A DNA stretch of 64,000 nt from Rohdeia sp041398665 (GCA_041398665.1 JAWKUH010000016.1:57386-121385); one strand, 5' to 3'; shown: positions 1-11,705, counted from the stretch's first letter. Numbers and translations: made by a program. Notes: generated by a model from the sequence alone, not told the origin.

Positions 1-1
1 G

Positions 2-40
2 ACCGCGCTCCAGCGCATCGCGTCGAAGAGCGGGGACTGA
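2..40 (+). CDS. C-terminal tail of an unidentified upstream gene (partial)
   Basis: The window opens inside an open frame that ends in TGA at 38-40 and encodes only the last 12 residues (TALQRIASKSGD). It runs in the same direction as the next gene, 85 bases away. Too little is present to name a family; it is called only because the frame is open to the window edge and ends just before a normal intergenic gap. Confidence 0.35.
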   Translation, partial: TALQRIASKSGD

Positions 41-125
41 GTCCGTCACGTCGAGCGCCGGGCGGGACCGGTCCACCGGATCCCGGGTCCTCACCGCCCC
101 GCGTCGCTCGGCGGCGCTCGAAACG

Positions 126-2782
126 ATGACGAAGATCCGCCACCTCATCCCGTTCGCGCTCGTCGCCCAGGCGGCGACGGCACCGCTCCTCGCGGCCCAG
201 GCCGCCGACACGCGCTTCTCGTTCGAGGGCGCACCGGTCCTCCACGAGGTCGCGCCTCCGCTCGTCCCCGGCACGCGACCGCTCGGCAGGAGCGTCGTGC
301 TCCTCGACGTCGACGGCGACGGCGTCCGCGACGTCGCGCGCGTCATGGAGCGCCTCGACCTCGGCGTGAACGTCGGGGGCACGATCGTTCCGTACGGCGT
401 CTTCGACCCGTTCGCGAACGGCCTCGGTGTCGGCGAGATCGCCGCGGGCGACGCCGACGGCGACGGCGTGCAGGACCTGTTCCTCGCCGCGACGCAGGTC
501 GCCGCGCCGAACGGCGCCGCGCTGCGCGTCCTGCGCTTCGACGGAGCGGGGGGCTACGCCCTCGCGCCGTCGGGTCCGCAGCCCCCGATCGGCGCGAACG
601 CGTCGTCGTCGCTCCGACTCGCGGTCGCCGACCTGGACGGGGACGGTGACGACGACGGCGTGCTCGCCGACCTCGCGAACGCACGGATGTGGAGCGCGAC
701 CTCGGGCGTCGTCGCCCTGCCCGGTCGACCGAGCGCGCTCGCGCTCGCCGACGTGGACGGCGACGGCGACGAGGACGCGGTGCTGCTCCTGCGCGACGCG
801 ACGGGGAGCGACGTGCGCGTCCACGTCCGTGCGAACGACGGTGCCGGCGGCTTCCCGACCGTCCTGTTCCACTCCGCGCCCTACACCGACCTGTCGGCGC
901 TCGCCGTCGTCGACGCGGACGGCGACGGTCGCGCCGACGTCGTCACGACGACCTTCACCGCCGTCGTCGGCCAACCGCACTCCACCGACCTCCTCGTGTT
1001 CCGCGGCGACGGCACGGGAGCGCTCCGGCCTCCCGTCGTGTCGCACCTGCTCGACCTCGGGATCCCCGCCTGGGACGTCGAGGCGAGCGACCTCGACGAG
1101 GACGGCGACCAGGACCTCGTCGTCGCGTGCGAGACGTCGTTCACGAGCTCGGGCGGACTGCTCGTCGTCGCGCACGGCGACGGCTCGGGAACGTTCGCGA
1201 ACGCGGCGACGCTGTCGCTGCGCGCGCGCGACGTCGCGATCGACGACTGGACGGGGAGCGGAGCGCGCTGCGTCGTCACCGCCGAGGGTCAGGTCGTCCC
1301 GGTCGACGGCGCCGGTCTCGTCGGCGGCGTGCGACCGCCCGTCTCGAGCCTCGTCCCGGGCGCGATCGTGCGACACGCCGCGGTCGACTGGGACGCGGAC
1401 GGCGTGAACGACCTCGCGGTGCTCGACGCACCGACCGGCGAGATCCGCGTGCACCTCTCGGACGGGAACGGCGGCTTCGCCGGGTCGGTGCTCGTCGCCA
1501 CGGGGCTCACCGCGCTGACGCCGGGGTACACGCACTTGGAGGCGGCGGACCTCGACGGCGACGCCTGGCCCGACCTCGCGCTCTTCGCCGGCGATCGCTT
1601 CGCCGGGTTGCGCAACACGAACGGCACCGGAGCGCACCCGCTCGACCTCGCGCCCTTCGGGACCTGCACGCTGCTCGAGCTCCAGGGCCGCGCCGTCGCG
1701 GACCTCGACGGAGACGGCGACGACGACCTCCTCGCGACCGACTACTACTTCCCGCGCATGGTCGTCGCCCTCGGCGACGGGGCGGGCGGCTTCGACGTGC
1801 GCTGCGTCACGCTGCCCGACGTCGCGGGCGAGGTCGTCGCGGCCGACCTCACGGGCGACGGCGACGTCGACCTCGCGTTCGCGAGCAAGACGACCGGCGA
1901 CCTGTGGGTGCTGCCGGGACTCGGCAATGGAGCCTTCGGCGCCGGTGTCGCGACCGACCTCCCGGCGTCCCTCTTCCGGTGGGGTGCGGCCGGCGGCGAC
2001 GTCGACGGCGACGGCGACACGGACCTCGTGTTCGGTCGCAGCTCGGGCCTCGCGTACCTCGAGAACGACGGGACCGGGACGTTCACACAGGCGCAGCTCC
2101 TCCAGGACGTGACGTCGTACGTCGACGTGGAACTCGTCGACCTCGACGACGACGGCGACCTCGACTGCGTCGGCCGACGCGGCTACCTCGGGCTCTCGAC
2201 GCTGCACTGCTTCGAGCGCACGCCGACGGGCTTCGTCCGCGCCGAGGCGGCGTTCGAGGTCGCCGACTCCTGGTCGCACCCGACGTACGAAGTCGACTCG
2301 GACCTCGTCGACATGGACGCCGACGGTCTGCCCGACCTCGTGGTGTCGATGGTCGCGTTCGCGAGCGAGATGCAGAACCCCGTCGTGTTCCCCGGGCGCA
2401 CCCAGCTCCGCGCCGACGGTCGCGCGCGACCGGGCAGCGGCTTCGACCTCGAGATTGCGTTCTCGGGAGGCGGCGGCCGGCCGTACCTCGCGCTCGCCTC
2501 GGCGCTCGGTACCCGGCCGACGTTGCCTCTCGGCGCCGACGCGCTGCCGCTCGCCTACGACCCGCTGCTCTTCGACCTCGCCCTCGGCGGGGCGGCGGCG
2601 TGTTCCTGGGCTTCCTCGGGACGCTCGACCCGACGGGCCGCGCGACGGCGCGCGTCGAGGTGCCGTCGACGTTCGTGCCGGCGGCGCCGCTGCGCCTGTA
2701 CTTCGCGGCGCTGTCGGTCGACGTCGTCGGCGGCTTCTCGGTGCACACGACGAACGCGGTGGCGCGGACGGTCCGGCCCTGA
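126..2782 (+). CDS. Secreted FG-GAP/VCBS repeat protein, broken by one frameshift
   Basis: This is a large exported protein of about 885 residues if one frameshift is repaired. Residues 1-26 form a signal peptide (positive start, alanine-rich core, AAQA end). Residues of roughly 50-760 carry many copies of the calcium-binding loop DxDGDGxxD (for example DLDGDGDDD), the hallmark of FG-GAP/VCBS repeats that fold as an integrin-alpha-like propeller. The last 110 or so residues are a beta-rich module also seen at the ends of the proteins at 32890-34153 and 59020-61527. Near 2586-2600, in a run of GGC/GGG codons, the frame shifts by -1: the sense frame continues as GVFLGFLGTLDPTGRATA and stops at 2782, while the unshifted frame becomes arginine-rich and runs on into the next gene. 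Binding partners cannot be deduced; such repeats usually act in surface adhesion or matrix binding. Confidence 0.85.
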
Positions 2783-2941
2783 GTCCCGGACGGGCTCCGG
2801 CGACCGCACCGGCGAGGTGACGGGGGAAGATCCGCGCGGTCCGGCCGTCGGTGGCGGCTCGGTGACGCGATCGGTCGCACCTGCGGACTTCTCCCGCGGT
2901 GCGGCGCGCGTCACCATGCGGCGCGCACCGCGCCGACGCCC

Positions 2942-4246
2942 TTGGGAACGAACGACAGCGAACCTCCGCCGACCGTCGGCGTCGTCGGACTCGGTATGAC
3001 CGGACTCCCGCTCGCCGGCGCGTTCCAGGACGCGGGGCTGCGCGTCGTCGGGTTCGAGCGCGACGCGCGACGACGGCGCGCGGTGGAGGAGGGGGACGCG
3101 GACCTGCTCGGCGTGCCGCGCGAGCGCTGGTTCCCTTCGAACGGACCGCGCATCGACGCGACGGCGGACTTCGCGCGCGCGGCGGAGTGCGAGGCGCTCT
3201 TCCTGTGCCTGCCGACGCCGCTCGGTTCCGACGGAGAACCGGATCTCACGGCGATCGAGGACGCCGCGCGCGCGGTCGCGCCGCACCTCGCGGCGGGCGC
3301 GCTCGTCGTGCTCTGCTCGACGACCTGGCCGGGGACGACGCGGCAGCGCTTGTTGCCGTGGCTCGAGGACTCGGGACCGCGTCGCCTCGGCGAGGACCTG
3401 TACGTCGGCTACAGCCCCGAGCGCGAGGACCCCGGCAGCGGTCGGCGGACCAAGGACGTGCCGCGGCTCGCGTCGGGACTCGACGCCGCGAGTGCGACGC
3501 GGACGCACGCGTTGCTCGCGCGCGCGATCGACACCGTCGTCGACGTCCCGACCTGCGAGACGGCGGAGGCGGCGAAGCTCCTCGAGAACGTCTTCCGGGC
3601 CGTGAACATCGCGCTCGTCAACGAGGCGAAGCAGGTGCTCGACGCGCTCGGCGTCGACGTCTGGCCTGTCGTTCGCGCGGCGGCGACGAAGCCCTACGGG
3701 TTCATGAGTTTCGAGCCCGGCCCCGGACTCGGCGGGCACTGCATCCCCGTCGACCCGCTCTACCTCACCGGGATCGCGAAGCGCGCGGGACGTCCGAGCC
3801 GACTCGTCGAGCTCGCCGCCGAGATCAACCGCGCGGTCCCCGTGGACGTCGCGGACAAGCTCGCGAGCGCGCTCGAGGTGCGCGGTTCGAGCATCGCCGG
3901 GGCGCGCGTCCTCGTGCTCGGCGCCGCCTACAAGCCGGGAGTCTCCGACACGCGCGAGTCGCCGGGGCTGCGCATCATGGAGCTGCTCGAGGCACGCGGC
4001 GCGCGCGCGGACCACGCCGATCCGCTCGTGCCCGAGCTGTGCGGCGACGTGCCGCCCACGCTCGCGGGCCGGCGTGCGGTCGTGCCGAGCGACGCCGAAC
4101 TCGCGAGCTACGACGCCGTCGTCCTCGCCGTGCGTCAGCCCGGCGTCGACCTCGAGCGCGTTGCGCGGCTCGCGAAGCTCGTCGTGGACACGCGCGACGC
4201 GTTCCGCGACCTCGGCCTCGATCCGGAGCGGCTCGTGCGGGCCTGA
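2942..4246 (+). CDS. Nucleotide-sugar dehydrogenase (UDP-Glc/UDP-ManNAc dehydrogenase family)
   Basis: A cytoplasmic NAD-dependent enzyme that oxidises C6 of a UDP-sugar twice to give a uronic acid precursor for polysaccharides. The 434-residue length is typical. The N-terminal Rossmann motif GVVGLGMTG lies at residues 13-21, the central dimerisation helix region around 200-230 (AAKLLENVFRAVNIAL), and the catalytic cysteine is Cys267 in GLGGHCIPVDPLY. The C-terminal UDP-binding domain includes YKPGVSDTRESP. The start is a TTG; no in-frame ATG or GTG gives the complete Rossmann strand. The motif spacing resembles the WecC/WbpA/VipA group more than UDP-glucose dehydrogenase, but the substrate is not certain. 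It probably supplies uronic acids to the exopolysaccharide locus that begins about 9 kb downstream. Confidence 0.9.
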   Translation: MGTNDSEPPPTVGVVGLGMTGLPLAGAFQDAGLRVVGFERDARRRRAVEEGDADLLGVPRERWFPSNGPRIDATADFARAAECEALFLCLPTPLGSDGEPDLTAIEDAARAVAPHLAAGALVVLCSTTWPGTTRQRLLPWLEDSGPRRLGEDLYVGYSPEREDPGSGRRTKDVPRLASGLDAASATRTHALLARAIDTVVDVPTCETAEAAKLLENVFRAVNIALVNEAKQVLDALGVDVWPVVRAAATKPYGFMSFEPGPGLGGHCIPVDPLYLTGIAKRAGRPSRLVELAAEINRAVPVDVADKLASALEVRGSSIAGARVLVLGAAYKPGVSDTRESPGLRIMELLEARGARADHADPLVPELCGDVPPTLAGRRAVVPSDAELASYDAVVLAVRQPGVDLERVARLAKLVVDTRDAFRDLGLDPERLVRA

Positions 4247-4371
4247 GTCGCGGGCGCTCGGGCGCCGAGGTCCGAAGTCGTGCGGAGGGCGGCGTCGACG
4301 AGCGCCGCATCGTCGATTGCACGGGTTCGTCCGCCCCGGGAACGGATCCGGGCCCTATGGTCGAGACCCTG

Positions 4372-4409
4372 CCGGCGACCGCGTCGACCCGAGTCGATGC
4401 GGTCGCCGG
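4372..4409. repeat. Perfect 11-bp inverted repeat between two genes
   Basis: CCGGCGACCGC at 4372-4382 pairs exactly with GCGGTCGCCGG at 4399-4409 around a 16-base loop. It lies in the 200-base gap between the dehydrogenase stop and the lipoprotein start, both on the plus strand. No T-run follows, so it could be a factor-assisted terminator, an operator or a leader hairpin. Confidence 0.45.
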
Positions 4410-4446
4410 TCCGCAACTCGTCGCGTCCCCTGCCACCACCCCCCCG

Positions 4447-7275
4447 ATGTCCGACCTCCGTCGGTTCGCGTTCGACGCCGCCCGCGCGTCGAGCGCCGTT
4501 CTCGTCCTGTCCATCCTCTCGGCCTGCGGCGGCGGCGGGGGAGGAGGTAGCGCGGCTCCGGGCGCGACCTTCGCGCCGGCGATGGTCGGCGGCGGCGAGC
4601 TCGAACTGCTCGCGCTCGACCTCGGCGGCGACGGATCGAGCGCCTTCGTCGCCACCGGACTCGCCGGTTTCGCTCCGGTCGGCGCGGCCTACGACGGTTC
4701 GACCGACACGCTCTACGTGCTCGACGAGGACGCGCGGCTCCACAGCCTGGACCCGTTGACCGGAGCGCCGAGATCGACGACGCAGCTCCCGGTGACCACG
4801 TTCGAGTCGCTCGCCGTCGATCCCGTCACCCGCAGGCTCTACACGGTCGGACCCGCGAAACTGTGGGTGCTCGACGCCGCGTCGGGGGACACCATCGACA
4901 TCCTCCCGACGGGTGCCGACCAGGTCCGGGCGCTCGCGTTCCGGACGAACACGTCGACGCTCTACGGTATCGAGTACGCGACGGGTCGGCTCCTCTCGTT
5001 CGACCTCGCGACGGGTCAGGAGAACGAGGTGCACGGCCCCGACGTCTTCATGCAGACGACCGTCGGTCTGACGCACGACGCCATCGGCGATCGTCTGATC
5101 GCTTCGCGCGAGGACGGGACGCTCTACGAGATCGAGTTCGCGGGCGGCCTTGCGATCCAGGGCATCGGGACGACGCCGCACGGCGGCTACGACGGCGCGG
5201 CGTACGACGGAGTGCGCGGGCGCCTCCTGGGCACGTCGCGTCAGCGCCTGCGGCTCGACGAGGTCGACCCCGTCACCGCCGGAGCCGACACGATCGGGGT
5301 GCTCGGTACCCGGACGACGGAGACCCTCGCCGTCGATCCCGACACGGGAGCGGCGTTCACCTACGACTACTCGACGGGGGAGCTCCTCCTGCTCGACGGC
5401 GACCTCCGCGGCGCGACCGTCGTCGGTGAGGTCACGAGTTCGGCCCCGCCCTTCCTCACCGGGCTGACGTTCGCGACGGGACCGAAGGAGCTGCTCGGGA
5501 GCGACGGGACCTCGCTCTGGTCCATCGACCCCGCGACCGGCGCCGGTCAGGTCGTCGGAACGGTACCGCAGGCCGTGCAGTGCATCGAGTACGACCGCGT
5601 GTCGGGCGTCCTCTACGGTTGGTCCGCGGCAACGGGCGCGCTCCACACGCTGGATCGCGCGACAGGAGCGTCGACCTCCGAGGTCCCGACGACCGGCCTG
5701 TTCGCCGTTGTCGGCATGGCCCGTGTCCCGTCGTCCGACCTCCTGCTGGTCATGGACAACTTTTCGAACTCGTTGAACACGCTCGATCCGGTGACGGGGG
5801 ACGTGGAGTTCCTCCGCGCGTTCGGCAGCAACACCGTCATCCCTCTCGACTTCGACCTCGCGTCGGACGGGAGCGGACTCGTCATGATGGAAGGGACCGG
5901 TCACGGCGTCCTGCGCCACTCCTCGTGGAACGGGATCGTGACGACCGGAGCGAAGGTCGGTGGCTTCGACCCGGGATTCGAGTCGTACGCGCGCGACCCC
6001 GCGACCGGCACGTACTACGCCGCAGGTAGCACGTTCAGCGACCTCTTCTCGATCGATCCCGTCGCGGGCACGGCGAACCTCGTCGGGACGATCACGCTGC
6101 AGCCCGGCGGCTTCCCGCTCTCTCCCACGGGGCTCGCGTTCGACCCGGGCACGGGCACGCTCTTCGCCCTCGAGGACGACGGTGACCGGTTGGTGCGCAT
6201 CGATCCCTCGACGGCGGTCGCGACGGAGATCGGCGCGCTCGGCGTCGACGGCGCGCAGGGTCTCGCCTACGACGCCGAGTCCGAGATCCTGTACGCCTGG
6301 GCCGGCCCGGCGCCGGGAGCGCTGCACCGCGTCGACACCGCGACGGGAGCGGCGACGTTCTTCGGGACGGGTTTCCCGGGGGTGTTCGGCGTCTCGGGGA
6401 TGTGCTTCGACCCGGTGAGCCGCGTGCTCTTCGGCGTCGACCGTCCGACCGACCGCCTGCTCGTGATCGACCCGTCCAACGGGAGCACGATGGCCGTCGA
6501 CGGGCTCCCCACCGGCAGCGACGTGCGGGGTTGCGAGATCGACGCCGACGCGCGGCGGATCGAGTTCGTCAGCGGCGACGGGAACCTGCTGTCGATCGAC
6601 GTCGACGGACTGGATCCGAGGAACCTGGGGCTCGTCGTCCTCGGCGATCCGGGGTTCGGCGACTACGCCGGAGTCGCGTTCGATCCGACGACGGGCATCG
6701 GATACGCCGGGTCCGCTCTCCGCGGTCGATTCGTCGCGTTCGATTCGAGTCGCGGCGAGGTGCGGATCCTCGGCGACGACTTCGACTCCGACCTGTTCGC
6801 GCTCGACGGCCTGAGCGTCGACACGTCGAACGGACGCCTCGTGGGATGTGTGGCGGCCGCCCCTGGACGCCTGGTCGAGGTCAGCCCGATCACCGGTCGG
6901 TCGTCGCACCTCGCACCCCTCGCGCGCCGGCTCTCCGCACTCGCATACGACGAGTCGACGGGCGACTACTTCGGAGCGGATCCCGCGGCGAACGAGCTCG
7001 TGCGGGTGGACGCGGGAACGGGTGCGATCGCCACGATCGGCACGTTCGCCGCGATCTTCCCCTCGCCGCTCGTCTCCTCGCAGCCGACGGTCGCCCAGGC
7101 GCCGAGCGAGTTCGACGACGTGACGGGACTCGCGTTCGACCACACGACCGGCGTGCTCCACGGCGTCGACGCCGGCCTGCGAGCGTTCATCTCGATCGAC
7201 CCGACGACGGGCACCGGGACGTACCTCGGCGAGACCACGCACCCCGTCCTCGGGCTCGGCGGCCGCGTGCCGTGA
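4447..7275 (+). CDS. Beta-propeller repeat lipoprotein
   Basis: A 942-residue exported lipoprotein. The chosen ATG gives a clean lipoprotein signal: two arginines, a hydrophobic core and the lipobox LSAC with the acylated residue Cys27, followed by a glycine linker. Nearly all of the rest is a regular beta repeat of about 40-45 residues with the core (T)GALHRVDxATGxAT followed by GLAYDxxTGxLYG, the pattern of YVTN/NHL-type propeller blades. About 20 blades would fit, so two or three propellers are likely. No catalytic residues stand out. An upstream in-frame ATG at 4357 would add 30 residues before the signal and is less likely. Role: probably extracytoplasmic protein or ligand binding; not assignable from sequence. 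Confidence 0.8.
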   Translation: MSDLRRFAFDAARASSAVLVLSILSACGGGGGGGSAAPGATFAPAMVGGGELELLALDLGGDGSSAFVATGLAGFAPVGAAYDGSTDTLYVLDEDARLHSLDPLTGAPRSTTQLPVTTFESLAVDPVTRRLYTVGPAKLWVLDAASGDTIDILPTGADQVRALAFRTNTSTLYGIEYATGRLLSFDLATGQENEVHGPDVFMQTTVGLTHDAIGDRLIASREDGTLYEIEFAGGLAIQGIGTTPHGGYDGAAYDGVRGRLLGTSRQRLRLDEVDPVTAGADTIGVLGTRTTETLAVDPDTGAAFTYDYSTGELLLLDGDLRGATVVGEVTSSAPPFLTGLTFATGPKELLGSDGTSLWSIDPATGAGQVVGTVPQAVQCIEYDRVSGVLYGWSAATGALHTLDRATGASTSEVPTTGLFAVVGMARVPSSDLLLVMDNFSNSLNTLDPVTGDVEFLRAFGSNTVIPLDFDLASDGSGLVMMEGTGHGVLRHSSWNGIVTTGAKVGGFDPGFESYARDPATGTYYAAGSTFSDLFSIDPVAGTANLVGTITLQPGGFPLSPTGLAFDPGTGTLFALEDDGDRLVRIDPSTAVATEIGALGVDGAQGLAYDAESEILYAWAGPAPGALHRVDTATGAATFFGTGFPGVFGVSGMCFDPVSRVLFGVDRPTDRLLVIDPSNGSTMAVDGLPTGSDVRGCEIDADARRIEFVSGDGNLLSIDVDGLDPRNLGLVVLGDPGFGDYAGVAFDPTTGIGYAGSALRGRFVAFDSSRGEVRILGDDFDSDLFALDGLSVDTSNGRLVGCVAAAPGRLVEVSPITGRSSHLAPLARRLSALAYDESTGDYFGADPAANELVRVDAGTGAIATIGTFAAIFPSPLVSSQPTVAQAPSEFDDVTGLAFDHTTGVLHGVDAGLRAFISIDPTTGTGTYLGETTHPVLGLGGRVP

Positions 7276-7293
7276 CGTCGACCGGGAGCGGGC

Positions 7294-8772
7294 TCACGGG
7301 AAGCGCAGCGTGATCGCGCGCTTCCCGTCCGGTGTCGGCTCGACCCGTTCCACGCGTTCCGTCGCCGCGTCGCCGACCCCGAGTCGGGCGACGACCACGA
7401 CGGCGTCGCATGGCGTGGCGCACGACCAGGTGAAGGTCGCGACCTCCGTCGCGTCCACCCGCGCGGCGGCCGCATAGACTTGCGGCACGACGTCGCGCCG
7501 GAGCGTGGCCCGCGGACGCGCCAGTTCGCGGCCGCTCGCGGCGTCGCGCACGACCTAGGTCGCGCGCGCAGGGTCACACGTGCGCGCCGTCGACGCCTGC
7601 ACCGAACTCGACGTCGACGACCAGCTCGAACGGGTGGAGGTTCGCCACGACGATCGCACCGACGTCGACGACCTCGGCGTCCTGAACAGCGCGAGTGCCA
7701 CGGGCTCCGCGGGGGCGGCGAAGCGCTGCACCCCTTCGCCTCGAGCGGCGTCCCGCACCTCGAGCCGGTAGTCGCCGACCGGAGCGCGACCCATCCGGAA
7801 CGCGCCGTCGTCGTCGGTGGTGCACTCGAGCCGCGGCGCGGGGCCCGACACCGACACCGGTTCGAGCACCACCGGTGCTCCCGCGATCGACGCGCCGTCC
7901 GCGTCGACGACCCGACCCGTGACGACCTGACCGCCGACGCCGACGACCAGGTCGGGGACCGCGACCGCTCCGCCGGGATCGACCGTCACGTCGAGCGGGA
8001 GCGGCCTCTCGCCGTCGGGGACGTCGACCTCCGCCACGTAGTCTCCGGGGTACGCCGCGTCGATCCGGTAGCGGCCCTCGGCGTCGGTGCGCGCGGCGGA
8101 CCGCGCACCTCCGTCGCCGCGCAGCACGACCGCGACGCGCGGGACCGGTCGTCCCTCGCCGTCGACGACGCGGCCTCGGACGGAGCCGCTGCGGAAGACG
8201 CGCAGCTCGACCTCGTGCTCGTCGTCGTCGGTGATGCGCAGCGACGTGCCGGACGAGCCGTCGGGCGCTCCGGCGTAAGGACGCGAGAGGTGCTGCGAGC
8301 GCGGCGGGAGGAGGCCCGCCGGCAACGAACGCGGATCGACGATGAAGCGCTGGACGCCGCGCTCGACCTCGGGAAAGAGGAAGGCACCGGCCGTGTCGGT
8401 CGTCGCGCGGAGCTCCGCGGAACCGCGCAGCATGCGGACCTCGATCTCGGGGACGCCGTCGCCCGCGCCGTCGACGACGCGACCGCGGACGCTCGCGCTC
8501 GCCGCGCGACCCGTCGGCTCCGCGCGTCGGGCGACCGACACGTCGTCCGCGAACTCGACGCCGTCGGTGTCGACGGTGCGCGCACCGTCGAGCGTCGTCC
8601 GGCTTCCCGCCGCGATCCGCTCGGTGCCGCGCGGGCTCGTTCCCGCACCGCCCACGGTGTCGATGGAGACCCTCCGCGCGCCCTCCGCACCTCCGGTGAG
8701 GAACCACGTCGCACCCGCGGCGAGCAGGACGAGGACGACGGCGAGGAGCGCCCGTTCCCGCGGCGAGCTCAT
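7294..8772 (-). pseudogene. Carboxypeptidase-regulatory-like domain protein, frame broken at the 3' end
   Basis: The intact part begins with a single N-terminal membrane anchor (LLAVVLVLLAAGATWFL) and continues with several carboxypeptidase-regulatory-like (CNA-B/transthyretin-type) beta domains, recognisable by repeats of VRGRVVDGxGxPVPxVxV followed by TDxxGRYRI. Near 7685 the frame shifts (VALALF is followed by DAEVVDVGAIVVANLHPFE in another frame); that frame stops near 7574, and the likely last segment (VRDAASGRELARPRAT to KRAITLRFP) lies in the original frame down to 7294. At least two indels, and probably a third near the TAG at 7555, are needed to rejoin the pieces. It is a same-strand neighbour and apparent paralogue of the gene at 8921-11705. 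Genuine decay and assembly error cannot be told apart here. Confidence 0.6.
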
Positions 8773-8920
8773 CGCGCGCGGACCTCGCGGGCCGCCGGCC
8801 GCCCGTTGGACACGTCTCGAACCGCGAGCATCCCGGGATCGTCGCACACCTGCTCCGGAACGACCACAGAGGTTCGCGTGCGGTTCGGCGCGATGCGGTT
8901 CGAGCGCCCTCGTCGCGCGC

Positions 8921-11705
8921 TCAACGCGTTCGTTCCACGACGATCACGACGGGCGCGTCGCCGAGCTCGAACGCGGCCTCGCGTACCACCGACCCGCTCG
9001 TACCGACCTCCGCGCCGTCGACCGTGAAGCGGTAGGGCGGGAGCGGCTCGAAGCCCTTCTGCTTTCGACGCTGGAGCACGACGCGCATCGGTCCGCGCGC
9101 ACCGACCGCGTACGACACCGCCACGCCGTCGACGAGGGATTCGAACGACGAACAGGTGAACGTCGGGTCGAGGACTCCCGCTTGGATGCTCGCGAGGAGC
9201 TCGGCGTCGTCGGGGTCGGCGCCGCGCAGTTCGACGGTGACGGTCGGGATCGGTGCGAGCGTGACGCGCCGGACGCCGCGCCAGTCCTCGACGAGCGCAC
9301 TCCCGTACCCCGGTGCCGACGCGACGACGTCGACCGGCCCGTCGAGCAGCGTGACGAAGGGCTGCGGACGCGTGCTCCGGCGGCCCGAACCAGCGCGGAC
9401 CGCCGTGTCGAACGCGTACGCGTCGAACTGCGGCTGGTCCTTCGGGCCCTGCGCGTTCGCCGACGTCGTGCGTTCGAGCCGATCGCGGCGCGCCGCCTCG
9501 CCGAGGCGCGGGAGGGCGCGCAGACGCGCGCCCTCGACCGGCGCACCGGTCGCGTCCTCGACGTCGAGGCGGACGAGGACGAGCTCGCTCGCGAGATCGA
9601 TCACCGAGGGCACGGTCGATCCGTCCTCGAGCACGGTGAGGCGCCGCTCCGCGACGATCGAACCGAACAACGTCTCGCGCACGAAACACGAGGTTCTCGC
9701 CGAGGCCCACGCGATCGGTGAGCTCGAACGTCCCGTCGGGACGCAGGCTCACGTCGGAGCGGTAGGCGGGCTCGCCGCTCTCGTCGGCGGGGACGATCGC
9801 GACGAGGTCCGGTGCGGCACCGACCGGGAGGACGACGAGCGCTCCGGCCGTCGCGACGCGCTTCAGCACGAGGACGAGGTCGCGCGCACCCGAATCGACG
9901 TCGAGTCGCACGTCGCGGTGGCCGACGAGCGACGCCTCGAGCCGGAGCTCCTCGCCGTCGACCGGCGGACACAGCATGCCGCCGGAGTGCACCTCGAAGC
10001 TCCCGTCGGCGCGACTCCTCGTCGTCATCGCAGCACGCGTTCCGCTGATCGAGCCGGGCCTCCGGTCGCGCGCCGCGCGGACCTCGATCGCGACACCCTC
10101 GACCGGCGCTCCGTTCCCGTCGACCGCGCGCCCCGCGGCGACGACCGGCGGCGGCCCGAGGCGGACGGAGCCGAGGTCGAGCGGTTTCGTCCCCATCACG
10201 AGCCCTCCCTGGAACCACTGGTGCCACGTGCGCCCGTCGTCCAACTCGATCGCGAGCTCGACGAGCCGCGGGGGCGGGACCGTGTCGAACTCGCGGCCCG
10301 CGTCGGCGTCCGCGGCGGCGCGGGGCAACCAACTGCCGAACACGATGTCGCCGTCGAGCTCGCATGAGCGTCCGCGCGCGTACTCCGTGCCGGCGTAGCT
10401 CCAGATCGCCGAGATCCGGACCCGTTCGCCGGTCGTTCGGATCGTGCTCGATGCCTCGATCGCGAGGCGGGCCGCCACCTCGCACATCGGGACGACGAGG
10501 GTCGTCGGCGGAACGCCCTCGACGGCGCCCGGCGCGACGCCCGGACCGATCTCGCGCGTGATCGCGGGGCGAGCGTCCCCGAACGAGTCGAGCGCGAACT
10601 CCTGCTTCGCCACCATCGGATCGTGCGCGAGCGCGGTGACGCGGACCTGCCGTCCGAGTGGGACGAGCGCAGTTCCACGGCCGTCGGCGCCGACACCTCC
10701 GTTCCACGAACCCCATCCGCGCAGGCTCGGTTCCTGACCCGTCAGGCTCGCACCGCGCGAAGGAGGGGAGTCGCGCACGTCCACGACGCGCACCGGGACG
10801 ACGCCCGGCGCCGGCACGACGAGCACGATCTCGTCGGGCAACGCGTCCGAGGTGAACGTCGCGAGCGGATCGGACGAGAGGTGCGGGGCCCTCACGTCGT
10901 ACACGACGGGTGGAGCGTCCTCGACGCCGAGGACCGCGAGGAGCGCCGTGCGCTGCTCGGTACCGAAGGCGAGCGGGACCTCGGCGCGACCCGCGTCGTC
11001 GGTCGTGCACGAGAACACGAGCATCGGTTCGGAACCGTCGACGTGCGTCGCGATCTCGATCGTGAAGCCGGCGAGCGGCGCTCCGTCCTCGTCGACGAGT
11101 CGGACCGGCGTCGTCGCGAGCGGTCGCACGACGAGTTCCTGCGCGCCGCGCGCCGAACCGGGAGCGAAGGAGCGCGAGGCGTCTCCGTCTCTCGTCCAGG
11201 CGTGGAGACCGACGACCTTCGTGGCGTCGACGTCGACGCGACCGGTGACGGGGTCGACCGCGACCCGCCGCCAGGGCTCGCCGTTCCGCGCGACGTGTCC
11301 GCGCTCGATCGCCGCGCGTTCGAGATCCGGATGGTCGCTCGTCAGGACGAACGCGGCGTGGAGAGCGACCGTCGCCCCCTGCGGATCGACCGTGCGCAGC
11401 ACGAGGTCCCCCTCGGCGACGGGAGCGCTCGCCCGCGCGAGGTCGGCGTCGTCGCTCGCGCCGAGTGCGCTCCGCTCGGCTCGCCCCGACCCTGCGAGCT
11501 CGACGCCCCGGTCGACGTCCTGGTCGGAAGGAGCGGCGGGATCCGCGAAGGCCCACGCGTCCGAACTCGCCGACCGAGGCTCCGCGGCACCAGCCCCGTC
11601 GGGTCGAGCGAGGATCGCCGCGAGGACGAGCCCCGCCGCTCCGAGGAGGAGCGCGAGCGCGACGCGCGGTCGCCGAAGCGGACGGGGTGGGTCGGTCCGG
11701 GTCAT
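8921..11705 (-). CDS. Large anchored protein with carboxypeptidase-regulatory-like domains (one frameshift)
   Basis: About 928 residues once one indel is repaired. The N-terminus has a positive stretch then a hydrophobic anchor (VALALLLGAAGLVLAAIL), so most of the protein is predicted outside the cytoplasm. The body is beta-rich with regulatory-like domain signatures such as VRLVDEDGAPLAGF and AGRAVDGNGAPVEGVAIEV. The reading frame breaks at the A-run 9684-9686: on the coding strand GTGTTTCGTGCG should read GTG-TTC-GTG, so one T appears to be extra, and the sense frame resumes as VRETLFGSIVAERRLTVLE through to the stop at 8921. A single extra base in a homopolymer points to assembly error more than decay. 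It lies 148 bases upstream of its shorter paralogue. Ligand unknown. Confidence 0.7.

Noticed and set aside
2555..4015. A minus-strand open frame of nearly 490 codons
   Set aside because: It is antisense to the nucleotide-sugar dehydrogenase, which has all its family motifs on the plus strand.
4135..7242. A minus-strand open frame of over 1000 codons
   Set aside because: It is antisense to the propeller lipoprotein, whose sense frame has a lipobox and regular repeats.
8769..9600. Minus-strand continuation of the gene at 8921-11705 in its original frame to 8769
   Set aside because: Past 9684 that frame is arginine-rich nonsense, whereas the shifted frame keeps the beta-domain character and ends at 8921.
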